Assembly: GCF_003073045.1 (NCBI RefSeq)
Contig: NC_037598.1
Location: forward strand, 15,042,486 to 15,106,485
Length of the DNA: 64,000 nt
Reading direction: 5' to 3'
From: Pomacea canaliculata
Lineage: Eukaryota > Mollusca > Gastropoda > Architaenioglossa > Ampullariidae
Every line of letters starts with the position of its first letter. The stretch's first letter is position 1. The notes below the pieces were generated by a model. It was not told where the DNA came from, did no database searches, and was given only the letters and a program-made list of their open reading frames with translations. The translations under genes and the position numbers were made by a program. This document shows positions 48,090 to 61,439 of the stretch, piece after piece.

Positions 48090-51000
48090 AACTCCACATT
48101 TTGTTCTTCTGGTGTTTAATGTCAAGTAGATGTAAATATTGTTCATTCAGAAACACATTTAAGTGCTAATGTACTTTGTTTTACCTATATTTTGTATCAT
48201 TCACATGCTGCACAAGAGAATGTTGCAGACTTGTTATACACTTAAAAAAATGACTTTGCATGATCACATAGTGTTGCATAATGTGACCTTGATCTCAACA
48301 TGAAGATCTAAGAACCAGTTTTGAAGCAATTTTTCAAGTCTCAATCAGTACTATGTGAAGGTTTGCAGCTACAAGACTAAAATTCAGTTTTGTTACCTAT
48401 CAGCTTTTTCACAGGGCATAGGGCTACTTGAAGTAGCATTTGTAACAGTCTGTGAATACAATTATTTTTCATAAATCTTTCACATATTTTTAGTGATTCA
48501 AGAAATTTAAAGTCTTGCAGTAGATTAATAGGAAGGAAATCTGTGGTGGTTCTAGGCAGGGTTTCAGGTTGTGTAGTAAAGTGTAAGGTAAAAAGACATG
48601 TACTTCAGTGTAACAGAATACTTGCCAAAGGTGTAGGAAGCTGTGATTGAGACTGAGGGTTTGGATGGAAACTACCAATCAGGTAGTAAGCATGAATGTG
48701 TGTAATGAAATGTACATCTGGCAAAAAACTGACATATTTATGATTATGAAATAAAATGATAGCCTTTATTATTCAGGAATGAGAAAAAAATGATCTAGAG
48801 GTGAAATAAAAATCTAACTGATCACTAAATAAATCAATGTTGGATTTCTGTTGAGGACTGCTTTGTGATTTTACCTAAAGCTCAGTAATGTAAAATGTAC
48901 AGAAATCCTGATATGGGAAACTACCTTCTTTAAAACAAAGCAGAAACTTTCAGATGATAAAAGCTTATTTCCCACTTCCTTAAAACACCATGATGACTAT
49001 CAAACTAATGTTTTACAATAATACACCATACTCAACAATTTTTACCCAGCAGAATGAAGTCATTTAAAGCTGCTTGTATGACACTACCCAACAAAATGTT
49101 TCTGCTCTGAAATACATTTCATATACTCAATTATAGTGAAACACAAGACAGTCAACCATAAACACCACCAGTTCCCCCACACCCTTTGTTCAAACAACGT
49201 TCCAGAAGAGTTTAATTTAAATAATTTAATTTAAATACCTAAAAGCTATCAAAAGGAAATTTCTTAAAACAATCTTTGGCATACCAAGGATACCTGCACT
49301 TTAGGAAGTGTATGCAGATCCAATAAATATATTTTCTAATCACAGAGTGCAAAAATGGGGATAAAAAAAAAATTAACCCTAAACCACCCTCACTTTTTCA
49401 CACAAAATTAAATGAACCTTTCCACAACAAAAGCTTATGGGAGGATGAGCAATGTTACCACCATACACAATATCTGGTTTAGGTTTTTTGCATTTAGGGT
49501 TATGTTGTATCTTGCCCTTATTATATTCACAAACCTCTTCAGCGCTGATCCCCTTTCTGTGGTGTGTGTTAAGTTGACAGCACAAAAGTTGTGCTCACTA
49601 GTTGGAGGTGTCACTTAACAGATGCATTATTGGATTCATGTGTGTCTGCTGCATGGTGCAGGGATGGCATATAAAGTTTGTACTGTTTAGATCATCTTTC
49701 ACTTTTCTTGGTAAGGTACATGTTCTGCATCATTCAAACTTTTCATTTCTGAATCCTGCTTACATCACATGATTTTGTAAACAGACACAAAAACTGTGGT
49801 CCACATTTCCAGGATTTTTTAAATGCACAATTTAAAAAAAATAAATTTGGCACCAATAGTAAACTGTATCACAGATAAATGCAGGAAGAAACCTGTTCAC
49901 TTATTTAAAGGATAGGGAAATAGAATCCCCTCGACTCCTTCACCCTCCCCAAAAGAAAAAAAGCCAACATAATAGAGTCTGTGCTCAAATGAACTCCACA
50001 GCATGCAGATGAGATCCGGTGCAAAACTGCAAATATATTTAAAGTCAATATTTTGGTCAACATATTTGTCTCTAATATAAAACTTGCTTGTCAGTTAATT
50101 CATGTTTGATAAATGGAAAATTGCTGCCTTTAACAAAAATACCATAGGATTTTTCCACCTTTCAACAATGCCCTAATTTCTCTCTTGCGATGGGCTCCAT
50201 AGGTGCCAGGACATTCAGATGAAACGTCTTCCAGGAAGGTACTCTTTTAAACACATTAGTGGCATGGATCCAATCTCAAAGAACTATCTGAAAACCTAGG
50301 AAAATGATGCATATGTCTTAGGGTCAACTTTCACAGAAGACACATTTCAACAGCCTCTGCAGGTCTGCTAGCACTTTTCCATCAACATGGGCTTTTTTCC
50401 ACGTGACTTAAAATGGAGTTGAAAGTCAGCGTAACACAAAGGAACTTCTTATCTCAAATGAGAATAAATGCACGCTGGTGAACCATTTGCATCACTTCCT
50501 TACTGCACTTGCATTCCCTTCCCTGCATAAATTTTTTCATTACACTAAAGGAACACTGATCCTTTTCCTTTTTCACATCGTCTTCTGACAGCCTTGACAC
50601 CATGGCAGCCAAAGATCACTCAGAAGCATCTACAACAAAATCACACAACCACACAAATGTGAGTTTTGGACTCAAAAGAAGCCCGCAAAATCTGTTTCTT
50701 TTGCTCTCACTGTCTGTTGCCCAATGAATAATGTATCGATGAAATAATAAATAACGATATGCTTCCTCTCCTTGAAAGTAACTACCACAACCATTTCACG
50801 GACTGCGTCACTGCAGAGTTGGTTTTTGTTTTTGTTTGCTTGTTTATTTTTTGTTTTAATTTTGACATCTCGTGAACACCATGGCAGATTCATTATGCCT
50901 TGAATATGGGCCACACACTGATCTCACACAAAGTCACATATAAGCATACACTTAGTTTATTTGCTCCAGTCTAAAAAAAGAAAGATTATAAAACATAACA

Positions 51001-54000
51001 GTACACACACAAATGACTAACATCCGGTCATTTGGGGGCTGAAGAAAACACATAGGGCAGCTGATGAAGTGCTGACTCTAAACAAGGAAAAGGTTGCATT
51101 TTGTGATGGTGCCCCAAAAGCTCAGTTGTTCACAAAATCCTGTCTTCTTAAAGAAGAAAATTTTCCTCAGTTATTAAAGCAAACACAAAAGCACCAACAA
51201 ACACACCCAAACCAATGGCATGAAAGGGCCACGCAAAAGCATGCTAGTCCTGGTACCAATGCTGGCATATGACGATACTACAACACAGCATCCTGTTATC
51301 ATCGTTGTCAAGTGCCAACGTTCCCTAAACCACAATGAAGACACTATTCATGCATTATATGTCTAACAATGCAGGATATACTAAAACAAATATGATATTC
51401 ATCTTCTGAAAGTGGGAATGGTGCATACAGATTTGCTTCACAGTGGAAAAAGATCCGGTCTTGAACGATTGGAAGCAAGGGTTTCCTATTGGTGCAATGA
51501 AAATTTGACACCACAGCACAAAACCTCAAATAAAGGGAAGCCAAGTCTGTTCTATCTTCAGCTTTTTCCCCCCTGTGTTTTTTTTTCCGCTCCTTTTCTC
51601 CTCTGATCTTGTCATGAAACACTCGATCACGTCTACACAAACTGGATTGCTATAAACACTTGTGACAGAATAAGAGGGAACTGAGATATTCAAAAGAACT
51701 GCACAATACACGGTATAAATGCACTATGTACATTGTATGCATGAAAACACACTGATATTTTTCACACTGCAGAAGAGCTCCTCTGATTGAATAAACTGAA
51801 TATGGTAGAAGTCTCTTTGCTCACAGTTTTCACAAATACTGAAAACATTCCCTTTGTGAAATAATCACTTTTAGCTTTTGTCCAGAAATTTTCACTTATC
51901 ACTGTTCTTGACTGATCACAAATAAGGATGCCAGGCTAATCATACAAATTCTCACACGAGGAAGCCTAACACACAATTTTCTTTTTTTTTCCACTCATGA
52001 TGTGAGTCCACAAATTCAAGAATTTCCTTCTTGGAATGGGAATGAATGCACGTTGATTTTAAAACCAGAAGAATGATGTCAGCTGAAAAAATGTGGCCGA
52101 TTTTCACTCTCCTCAGCTCATTCAGATGTGTTGTTTTTTTTCTCTCTTGCAGATGAAATGCTGAACTCTAAAAAGATAAGCAAAAATTAGTAACAAGAGA
52201 TAATTTATAGTTCATTATTTAAATATCTGCAGTAATAATACTTTACAGCATCTACTCAAATCTGCATAATCTGTACAAGATGACCTGTATATACACTTTA
52301 TTGTTAATTATCAAATCTGTGCTGGATTAACCACACGTATTTTGGTACTTATTTTTTATTTCAGCACTAAATTTGCATTTGCTGTTCAACTTTATTTTTC
52401 TAGTGATTAATGCTGAGCAAACATTTTGGGTTTGGGGCCCTATGGTCCACTGGGGGCAAGTAGGAACAAGAAGTCATTTTGGGTGGAAAGAAGGGAAACA
52501 ATGTAGGTTAGCAACAATATAGGGAAAGCTACTTAATTCACTCAATGCTACGTTCATATTTTAGTCACCTTGCTGAGACCTTCCCTATCCATAAAGATTA
52601 ACATGGACTATTCCTGTGTGTGAAGCATTGTTCACAGACAGCAACACAAGAGTAGACATGCACTATGTGATTCAGTGAATCATACTTAAAGTCACTGCAC
52701 TGTGTGATAATACTTAGACTTTATAAATAAATGCCATGTCTGTTTTTGACAAGTGTTCCAAAATGCAAATCTAGATGGCTCAGTCTATTCGGGTTGATAT
52801 CAGCAGTATATATTTCTTAGTTTTTGTTTAATAACCTTGTATTTTCTAAACTCTATGAGCAATGGTGGGGGGGGGGGTGGCGGCGGCGGGAAAATATAGT
52901 GTTTTATGCTGAGCAATATGCGGAAAAAATGCTGAATCTCACAAATACTGATGAGTGATGACTTAGTGGTGAAACCACAATGCAATCAAAGAGCTGCAAC
53001 CATCGTTTTGGATATCTTCTGAAGACAGGTTAGAACTTTGCCCTAGCACCACATCCATTAAATTACTGCAAATATATAAAAGAGCTCTTAAGTGAACTTG
53101 AATTTGAAGGAAAAAATTAGACAGATATAAAAAATGCAGGCCAAATATTAGTAACTAAGTATTGATGCAAACTATTTTCAAATATGCACGTACTCTCCAG
53201 CCTTTACAAAATACTTTCCAACTTTTCAGCCAGGTATACACAAACTTTGTCATTTGCTGAAGCCCATGTTCAGATAACATCAAGGTGTTTACACACACAA
53301 AAAAAACATCCAAAATAATCTAATTTTATAGCTATAGGCTAAAAATGACTCAGTTTGCAGGACTTCATTTAAATGGAGTTTGTAAATGCATATTGTTATG
53401 GTATTTGCAGGGCAGAAAAGGATTACAGAAAAAGATTAAAGTAACCATCCTGAATTTTAACTGAAGTTTGAGAACACAGCTGCTATTACTTCTTACAAAA
53501 CAGCACCAATCCTTACCGTAATCTGCAGCCTGCCACATTATGATGCCGAAGTCAGCATAGGAATTAACTGCAGGTATAAACACAGATGGTACTGATGCCT
53601 CCAAAAGGGGTACAGCTCGATGTGGTGTCACTTGGCACAAAGCTGGTGACTTGCCATGAATCACTGTTCTTCTTATAAAAAGCTCCTGGAAAAGCTTCAG
53701 TTGAAAATTCAAGATTCAAGATGAAGTACTTGTAATACTTTCTGGATCTTGCTGTGCAGAACCTAGTGAAAACTTGCATGAGCACCAGATGACTACAGTC
53801 AATGTGCTAAGGCGCAAAAGATGACAATACTGATGTCTAGGTGGTTGATATGGTGTAGCACACAGGCAACCACATTTAAAGTCTCAGAAGAACAAATAGT
53901 TTGTGCACTCTGCATGTTCTAGCTAGTATGATAAACTACTGAAAAATGATTTCAACACAGCATAAAGCAAAGAAGCAAAAAAACAAAGCCATATCCTACT

Positions 54001-56816
54001 TTTTTTTAAAATATAGAAACACACTTACATGCTAGCATACCCAATGTTAGGCATGTGGCATGTATTAACTTTGTATTGTTTAAAAGAAACACTGGCAAAA
54101 ATAATTTCATACATCTGCTCACCTAAACTAAATATTTTATTAAAAGCAGGTACTGACCATTTGAATGCTTGGATTTTCTGCTTTTGGCCTGATGTCAAAC
54201 TGCGGTATGTTTTGAGACTGAGGCATTTCGGAGGGGTGTGGGGGGAACTGTCTTATAATGGCCAAAGGAAATTAATACTAACAATAAAAAGTTTTCAAGA
54301 CAAACTATAAATGGCCATACATGCTTGCTGCCACTGTACTACTTTGCAAATACAAAAAAAAAATAACCACATTAAAAAAAAGCATTAAAATTTTCAAAAA
54401 ACATTTGTTGGAGACACAGGCAGTGAGAAAGACAGGCATTGTTGATGCTAGCTTTTTACTATTTCTCTTTTTGTTTTTGGCTGACAGAGCCACCTAGAGC
54501 TAATGCTGTCTTGTAATTTATCCAAATTTTAACAAAAATGTTGACTGCATACACAAAAAAATAAACTTCCCACATACAAGTTTACTGAAGCCACCCAAAA
54601 AATAAAGGTAAAAGGAAAAAATGTACAAATCGGAGAAGCATCTCTTTGAACATGATGCATCCTGACATTTATAAATGTCACAGGAGAGGACTTAAGGCAG
54701 GGGAACATCTCTTTCACATACTATTTATACTGGTCTCTGAAAGAGAAGTGGCAGGAACATAAAACTGATATCTGATAATACATTTAAAAAAATTTAAATA
54801 GTTAACTTGCTTTAGTCCACCATGTACTGAAGTTATTTGCTATCGAAGTGAAATTATACATTTGCTTTTATCCCTGAAAATACCACAGCTCAGTTACAAA
54901 GAACAGGACCATTTAGATGCAATGTTAAAATTCAATGAATGTAATGCAGTGGACGTTAAGAATGTTAAAGTATTTATATCAGAACAGACAATCCCATAGC
55001 CTGCATTCATCCACCTACAAAGGAATTAATGGCTTATGAAAGATCCAGCCCACACCCACCCAAAATGAAAAAAAAAAGCCCAATAATGCTGGGATATTAG
55101 GCATGACGCCAGCAATCTCATCCATTTTCATTTCTATGGATTCTTCTTGTAGTTTTTGTTTTTTAAAAACTAAACTGATCTTTCAGATCTTGCTGTAATG
55201 TTTTTAGACCTCTTGACAGTTCACAGGATTTTCCCTAACTATACTAACTGCAAAAAGTGAATGTTCTGACACGTCACAACACTTGTCAATATTTAAACCT
55301 AGTTCCAAAATTCTCATGTTGATACAGTTTTGCACTTTGGAAATATGAACTTATTTACAAAAATTGTTTGACTGTCTGAACATATTGTACTACAACAATG
55401 AAAAGATTCCCTTGAGCAGTTCTTACAAAACAGCCCAAGAAGTTTTAAGAGGAAAGATCCTCCTTGCCATGTGAAAAATGGCAAAAGGCTTTTGTTAAAA
55501 CCTAATCTGTCAGCCTTGAATTTTCAACTCAAATAGCATATGCTTTGTAGACAACCCAACAGAGCTTATACACAAAGTATGTACTATAAATAAATGTCAA
55601 AATTCCCCACAACCAGAAGTGCATGGCCACAGAAGATCAAAGTCCTAAAAATTATGCTTCCTTTTCTTCAGTTCAAAGACACTACTTAAGTTGTACATAC
55701 AAAAAAAGAATATAAAACAATACATTGTTTCAGGTGTTTGAATTAAACTTGAAACATATTTTGCTGCAATTTTAGCATATAAAGACGAGACTGCTGTAAC
55801 AGAAGCTAAAATAATGAATGCCAATTTCTATTTTAAAAAACAGATATGGTAAATACAAACTATTCATTTAGTATAATACAGCATTGTTCAACCATTTTCA
55901 CATTTCCTTAACAAGAATACAACATCCACAATAATTCAGCTGAAATTACAACTTTGTTCAAGAACATACACAATGATTGCATGTTCTGTGTCATCCTTAG
56001 CCACATATATGATGTTCATAGAAAAAGGTAAAAACTGAGATGGATTAATTACAAAATTCCCTTGACTGGTCCATACCTGAAATAGTCCAATTAATGAAGT
56101 GGCATTATTGTCCAATAAATCTTTTTCTAGAAATTCTTTTTTCTTATCAGCTCATTGCACGCATGCAATATATATATAGCCAAGTAACTACTGATGTACA
56201 ATCAATATTTGCCAAAAGAAATATCAGTCCCAAGCTTCATATTTTATAATAAGACATTAGTAGCATGATGACAGTTTGCATATTTCCACTTCCACAATAA
56301 CCATGATGTGCACCACTCACATGTACAGGCATAGATGTAAAGCTTATAGAAAGAAACCAGGAACTACAGCTGTTTAGTATTAGGTTTTTAAAAAACTGCA
56401 TACATTTTCTTAAAATAAGTTTGCTCTTTTCACCTGATAAATAAAATGTAAGATTTCATTTTCTACTTTCAGTGGTTTTTCATTCTCAGTGTTAACCACA
56501 AACAAAAATTTGATTTCAGAACTGGAGTTGCCAAAACAACTGACCATATCGTTTTCTTTTTACTATTCCAAAAAATTTATGAACAAGCTTCTGACAGTTT
56601 TTTAAGTTTATAATGAAAAGTTCGTACAAAGCACACACACAGATATATTTATGAATGTTTACGGTTTTAACAGAAGATATGATCAGTGCATGAGCATATT
56701 AAAGCAAACAGTAATTCAAGGCAACTACAGTGTGTCACGCTAGAACCTAACTAGCAATAAAGACTGTTGATCATGCCTCATGACTGGATGTAGTTGTAGC
56801 ATAAAATTTGCGGAGA
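48090..56816 (-). other. 8.7 kb without supported coding sequence; may include a very long RBM15 3' UTR
   Basis: The region follows the RBM15 stop codon on the minus strand and the kinase poly(A) site on the plus strand. It is AT-rich with only short, low-complexity open frames. Minus-strand AATAAA candidates occur at several points, for example near 54,133, 52,298 and 48,763. I see no transposon ends or RNA genes. Where the RBM15 transcript ends cannot be read from sequence. Confidence 0.4.
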
Positions 56817-59132
56817 TCAGTTGGCACCAATTACAACCACCACCACCAGGTACTCATCTTTAATGCTTGTAAAATCTGGGGGAAGTTTTGGTGACCGCTG
56901 AAGAAGGAAATCATAACCAAACTGGCAAGGTGGGAACGCATGTAGCACACCAACATTTTTGTCTGAGGAAGGGTTTGGTGGAAGGGATATGACACCTGCA
57001 GCTTCTTTTTGCTTCAGATAGGAAACTAAGTTTTTCAGGGGTCGCTGCTGTGCAATTCCCATCTGTTCATCATAGTTCTGAACAGTAGAGGGCATTGCCA
57101 GGAGAATGCAGTGGCCATGTGGACCTGCTGTTGAAATACGCCGGCCAACGTCATCGAGTTTAGGCTGGTCTAAACGGAGCCTTTGGGTTATGCGCAGCAC
57201 AGGTGGCTCCGTGCTGGTGGGATCTCTCATTAATGTATCCACAATTGTCACATCACCACTTACCACATGCATTCGTGCTGCAAATGCACTATTTTTCAAA
57301 ATAAGAGCTCCATTCCAGGCCACAGGATAATTTTTGGCAAGATCGTTCAAACTCCGTATGTGCTCTGTTGCTCCTTCCTCTCCTGCTTCACTGGCTGATC
57401 GATCCACTTTATCTTCCCGTCTCACAGTATCTCGCTCACCAATTTCTGACCTTGCTTTGCTTGTATTTCTGACTTCAGCATCTCTAGCTACACCACGGTC
57501 ATGCTGAAAATCACGTCTGTCTGCTGACCGACTTCGACGCTGGTAAGCAGGCCCACCACTATATTCACCTGGAGAACGAGGTCGCCGTCTGCGATCTACA
57601 CTGTCTTCTGGATAGTCACCCCAATCATCACGTCCACCTCGTCGACCCTCTGCATCATGAGCATGGTCTGACAAACGCTGATTATGTCTGTATTCTGGTG
57701 GTTCCCCATCTCCATACCAATCATCACGGCGACTTCGTCCTCTGTCTATCTGTCCACTACCATTGGGACTTCTCCAAGGGCTGCCTCTATCACCACTAGC
57801 ATCTGGGCCACCATATCCTCTGTGATTTGGTGGCGCTGGATGAGGAGGATTGTTGATATGAGACACATCAGCAAAGTCAACACGTAGTCTACGATCTGGA
57901 CCACCAAGAGGGTAACCTCTCATTTCTTGGCATGCTGCTTTTGCAGCATCAATACTGTCATACAACAAATAAGCATAACACTTTCCTGGTGGCCAGGTAA
58001 TTATCTGAATGGCACCAAATCTATCAAACTCTTGTTCCAAAATTTCTCTAGAAACCCATGGCCCTATCCCACCAATCCACAAGCACGTTGTAGGTGTCAC
58101 TTTCCCATAACCAATTTTACATTGGAATTTTCCAATGTATTTGCCAGACATCTCAACTTTTGCTCTATGTGCACAGTCCAAGTTAATAAACTTTATAAAA
58201 GCATATGCATTTCCTTGTCCCTTCTGTGGGCGCTTGATATCTATATCTTCAACAATACCAAACTTCTCAAACATTTGTCTTAAATCTACCTCAGTGATAT
58301 TCACATCAAGATTACCCACAAACAATGTACGAGTTGCTTTGTCATCAAATTCTGGATCAATATGGTCCAGGTGGAAAGGAAACTTTTCGTTTCGAGATCC
58401 TCTCTCATGTTCATGAACAGGAGGACTGCTGTACATCATGGGTCTTTCTGGTGGAAAATTTGGTGGGCCCCTTCCTACTGGAGGACCATGTCTTCCACCT
58501 CCACTGGGTATTCGACTACTCATACTTGGGTGCGGTGGAGGAGGATGCGGTGGTGGTGGTGAATTACGACGATTATGAAAGTAAAAGTGGTCTCTATTGT
58601 TGAAGTCGTTTGGACTGCCACTCCGTCTTTTATTGTAGACAGGGTCTATGCGAATTGGCCTATCAAATAAATCAAGTCTGCCTTTATGCTTTGCTGTTCT
58701 AGCATCTTCGGGATACCTAAAATTTAGATATGCTACTCTCTGATCACCAGAGAACGTCACTTTCACGTTCATTTCACCAAACTTCCAATATTCGTTAAGA
58801 AGCGTCTCTTTCAACATAGCATCTGTCACTTTGCTAGGAATATTCGTGATGCACAAAGATCTGTATTCATTATCACCACCACTTCCTCCACTACGCATAT
58901 GTGGGGGAATCCCTTGCTCTTGTATTCTATCATCACGAAAACTTTTACGAGGGGAATCCATGTCATCGTAATCTCTGAAAGCTTTCCCCTCCCTCCCCAT
59001 GAACTTACGACTGCCTCTGCGATCGAAGTCTGGACTCAGTCTGTCTCTGACCAACTCATGGTCAGGAAGACCATAAGAAGATCGTGATCTTTTGCTCCTT
59101 GGGGAGCCATCTCTGTCTTGCTGGCGTTTCAT
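56817..59132 (-). CDS. RBM15: RBM15/spenito, m6A-writer adaptor RNA-binding protein
   Basis: A single uninterrupted coding exon of 771 residues. After a basic Ser/Arg-rich N-terminus come three RRMs: about 91-170 (SLCITNIPSK, VAYLNFRYPEDA), about 275-350 (RTLFVGNLDVNITEVDLR, AYAFIKF) and about 357-440 (TCLWIGGIGPWV, CYAYLLYDS, PLGGPDRRLRVDFAD). An RS/RD-rich linker leads to a C-terminal SPOC domain (about 588-768: YPVAWNGALILKNSAFAARM through FPPCQFGYDFL to EYLVVVVV). This is the full RBM15 arrangement. The family recruits the METTL3-METTL14 m6A writer complex to RNA in the nucleus, and SPOC binds phosphorylated partners. The Met at 59132 is chosen because MKRQQDRDGSPRSKRSR resembles the human short start MKGKERSPVKAKRSR and its context (AAGATGA) is better. 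The frame stays open to an upstream ATG at 59183. Human RBM15 also has nearly all its coding sequence in one exon. Confidence 0.95.
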   Translation of the reverse strand: MKRQQDRDGSPRSKRSRSSYGLPDHELVRDRLSPDFDRRGSRKFMGREGKAFRDYDDMDSPRKSFRDDRIQEQGIPPHMRSGGSGGDNEYRSLCITNIPSKVTDAMLKETLLNEYWKFGEMNVKVTFSGDQRVAYLNFRYPEDARTAKHKGRLDLFDRPIRIDPVYNKRRSGSPNDFNNRDHFYFHNRRNSPPPPHPPPPHPSMSSRIPSGGGRHGPPVGRGPPNFPPERPMMYSSPPVHEHERGSRNEKFPFHLDHIDPEFDDKATRTLFVGNLDVNITEVDLRQMFEKFGIVEDIDIKRPQKGQGNAYAFIKFINLDCAHRAKVEMSGKYIGKFQCKIGYGKVTPTTCLWIGGIGPWVSREILEQEFDRFGAIQIITWPPGKCYAYLLYDSIDAAKAACQEMRGYPLGGPDRRLRVDFADVSHINNPPHPAPPNHRGYGGPDASGDRGSPWRSPNGSGQIDRGRSRRDDWYGDGEPPEYRHNQRLSDHAHDAEGRRGGRDDWGDYPEDSVDRRRRPRSPGEYSGGPAYQRRSRSADRRDFQHDRGVARDAEVRNTSKARSEIGERDTVRREDKVDRSASEAGEEGATEHIRSLNDLAKNYPVAWNGALILKNSAFAARMHVVSGDVTIVDTLMRDPTSTEPPVLRITQRLRLDQPKLDDVGRRISTAGPHGHCILLAMPSTVQNYDEQMGIAQQRPLKNLVSYLKQKEAAGVISLPPNPSSDKNVGVLHAFPPCQFGYDFLLQRSPKLPPDFTSIKDEYLVVVVVIGAN

Positions 59133-59187
59133 CTTCGAAGCACTGCGAGATATTGAAAAGATTTTTAGTTTAGTAGATAGCATTTAC

Positions 59188-59207
59188 ACTTACAGCAACG
59201 CCATCTT
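59188..59207 (-). promoter_or_regulatory. YY1-like AAGATGGCG motif and candidate splice donor at the RBM15 5' end
   Basis: The minus strand reads AAGATGGCG (59,207-59,199), the core of the YY1 site often found at transcription starts, followed by TTGCT and then GTAAGT (59,193-59,188), a consensus donor. Without splicing the ATG opens a four-codon uORF ending in TAA. With splicing to the acceptor ending at 59143 it would join RBM15 in frame. Confidence 0.35.
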
Positions 59208-59959
59208 GAATCAAACAGGAAACCGCAAGCATCCAATATTTGCTATGCATGCGCTTCTAAAAGAAAATAATTTAACTTAAAACATGAAACATTGAAATAA
59301 TTATATTTATGGAGCTTTTGTTTTGCTTCTATTGCTTTAAAGTCTACATATGGCCTAAGGTTTGGATATTATTTTCTTGGCGTATGTACAAATATGTCAA
59401 GGAAGAGAGCGCATTAATACATATCTGAAAGTAGTTCAACTACCGACAAGATTTGACCTTTTTAAAATTTGCAATCATTTCATAAAAGAACTTCCGTTTG
59501 TAGCTAAATTAATCCAGTAGTTTTAAAGTTTGTTAATAAAAGTAACATTTAGTGGGTCATTCGTGGGATAGACATGAAGCATGTTGAAAAAAGTGGTGAT
59601 AAAGGGAGGAAATGATAGCAAAACGTATAATTAAATCCGTTGGAGTGACCTCCCTGCTGTTGACTGCTACCTCGTTGCCTTTTATTCTGATGACAGACTG
59701 CAAGCACATTAATATAGTCTGCGGTAATATAGAGAGTGAGCTTTTTCTAAGGTTCTCTCATGAAAATCTTCCAACCGGTGTACTCGGAATGTACTCATCA
59801 TTCTCAACCCGTTTCAGGGTTCAAGACTAAGATTAAAAGTGCAATCCTCAGAGACTTGCTCGTAATCTATATATATATAGTAATATCACGCTTCATTGGT
59901 AGTTACTGGTCTACATTCTAATCAAGTCTCGTTAATCTCCTGTCTCCATTCTGCCATCT

Positions 59960-60570
59960 TCATCCTCCTCCCCATCATCATCACCACCTCTCAGGAATGG
60001 TACCGTCGTTGGTCGGGTGGGCAGGGGAAGCCCCCGGATAGAGCGGCTGCTGACAAAATTAAGGCCCGCCACTCAGGCCTGTCAAGCGATGGTGAGCATG
60101 TCCTACGCGGGACACCTAGTCTCCTTCATGTTTGTAAGCCAGTTCTTGCTCTGACGACATAGGTATCTACCAAGGTACCTGAATTTAAGACACTCTTCGA
60201 CAGAGTGTCATGCCGGGTCACATGGCCAAACAATGACGCTTGACTCTTTCAAACAGGTTTTGCTGGTGTCCTACGAGTGTGACGACCGTGCTCAGTACAA
60301 AGTAATTGGTTTTATGTTCCCTATACGAGATCCGGCCGGGGAGCAGCCTTCGTGCATCCTCCACATGCACTTAATTGTTCTTACAAGAATTATCTCCTCC
60401 AGAACAGTCCACGTTTCACATCCGTAAAGCAAGATCGGTACTACGAGGGACTTGTACAGATTGTACTTTGTAATAAACCTAGTGTTACGCCAGATCCTGT
60501 CCTGCTATAGCTATTGTTGCTGTTGCTGTCGCAGCATCACCTTCTTACTTAAGAGTGGCTCAGACTAGAA
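59960..60570 (-). mobile_element. LINE 3' fragment (end of reverse-transcriptase ORF and 3' tail)
   Basis: On the minus strand the piece YNLYKSLVVPILLYGCETWTV is readable near 60,405-60,470 in two overlapping stretches, followed downstream by FGHVTRHDTLSK, both typical of the C-terminal part of non-LTR reverse transcriptases. GAT trinucleotide repeats at about 59,963-59,990 look like the microsatellite tail of such elements. Stops and frame changes show it is dead. It may belong to the same broad group as the fragment near 3,340-4,130. Confidence 0.75.
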
Positions 60571-60710
60571 CTATCCCCTACCAGATCCATGCTGATTTTT
60601 GCAAAGATCACTTGTAAATATTAAAAGGGGGTCAAGCCATGAGAGCATGTTGCAAAAAAGTGATACTAATCTACATAATGCAACATCTGTACATTCTTTT
60701 CAAATATTAA

Positions 60711-60940
60711 TCACGAAGGATCCACCACCTGAAGAAAGATTATAACTGCTTAGTGCTGCAAGTTTCGCTTGCGCTGGACAATTTGAGAGCGTATGCACTC
60801 ACTTTACTGTGTCAATCGATGGAAGAGATCGATAAACAAGAGAGCGAATACCTGGAGTTTTTCTCACTAGCACCAGCCAACCGAAGGAGAATAGAAAAAT
60901 CAGTTGGAGGAGACATCCGATTAAGATCATTGGGAGAAAA
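60711..60940 (+). other. Unrecognised candidate exon
   Basis: The frame is open from 60,711 and reads a helical, charged segment (LALDNLRAYALTLLCQSMEE, then IDKQESEYLEFFSLAPANRR, then RIEKSVGGDIRLRSLGEK) before a possible donor AAAAGTACAT near 60,940. The composition is unlike the surrounding low-complexity frames and looks like real protein. I cannot name a family, find no partner exons with confidence, and see no clear start or acceptor. Confidence 0.3.
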
Positions 60941-61439
60941 GTACATTTTCTCTCTCTCTCACACACACACACAATCTGCTATCATCGCGAGATTTCCCCC
61001 GACAGTGTACATTAATTCATACCTCCTTCACGATGGTCTAGCTTCCATGGAATTGTCTGTTTGCACTAATTATATTTCTTGGTTTTCCGGCATGACTTCA
61101 TGGAATGTACAAAGAAAGGCTCGAGTGGTGAGTCGAGAGCACGACCTGTTACGGGGCGTCCAGGTAGGTCACAAAACCAAACGTCAAAACCATAACAAAA
61201 GCGTGCACAGAATCTATCCTATTCTCTCCTGTCTACAAGAAATATGACCAGTTTATTAGATCTCCAGTCAGACAACGTAAGTATAAATTTGACGGGACCA
61301 TCGTGAAAAGATGATGATAATAATAGGGGTGATGCAAAAATGCAAAAACAGAAAAGGCAACAGTTTCTTAAAGATCACTTTTAATTAAAAAAGCAAACAA
61401 ATGAAATGACCATATATATACAAAGCGTTCACGTCCCTT

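Noticed and set aside
53365..53712. 115-codon minus-strand frame downstream of RBM15
   Set aside because: Composition is noisy, with no splice sites or similarity; treated as chance in non-coding sequence.
59612..59830. 72-codon frame on the plus strand with a hydrophobic N-terminus, upstream of RBM15
   Set aside because: It has no homology I recognise, no splice context, and ends at once at a stop; a chance signal-peptide-like stretch is likely.
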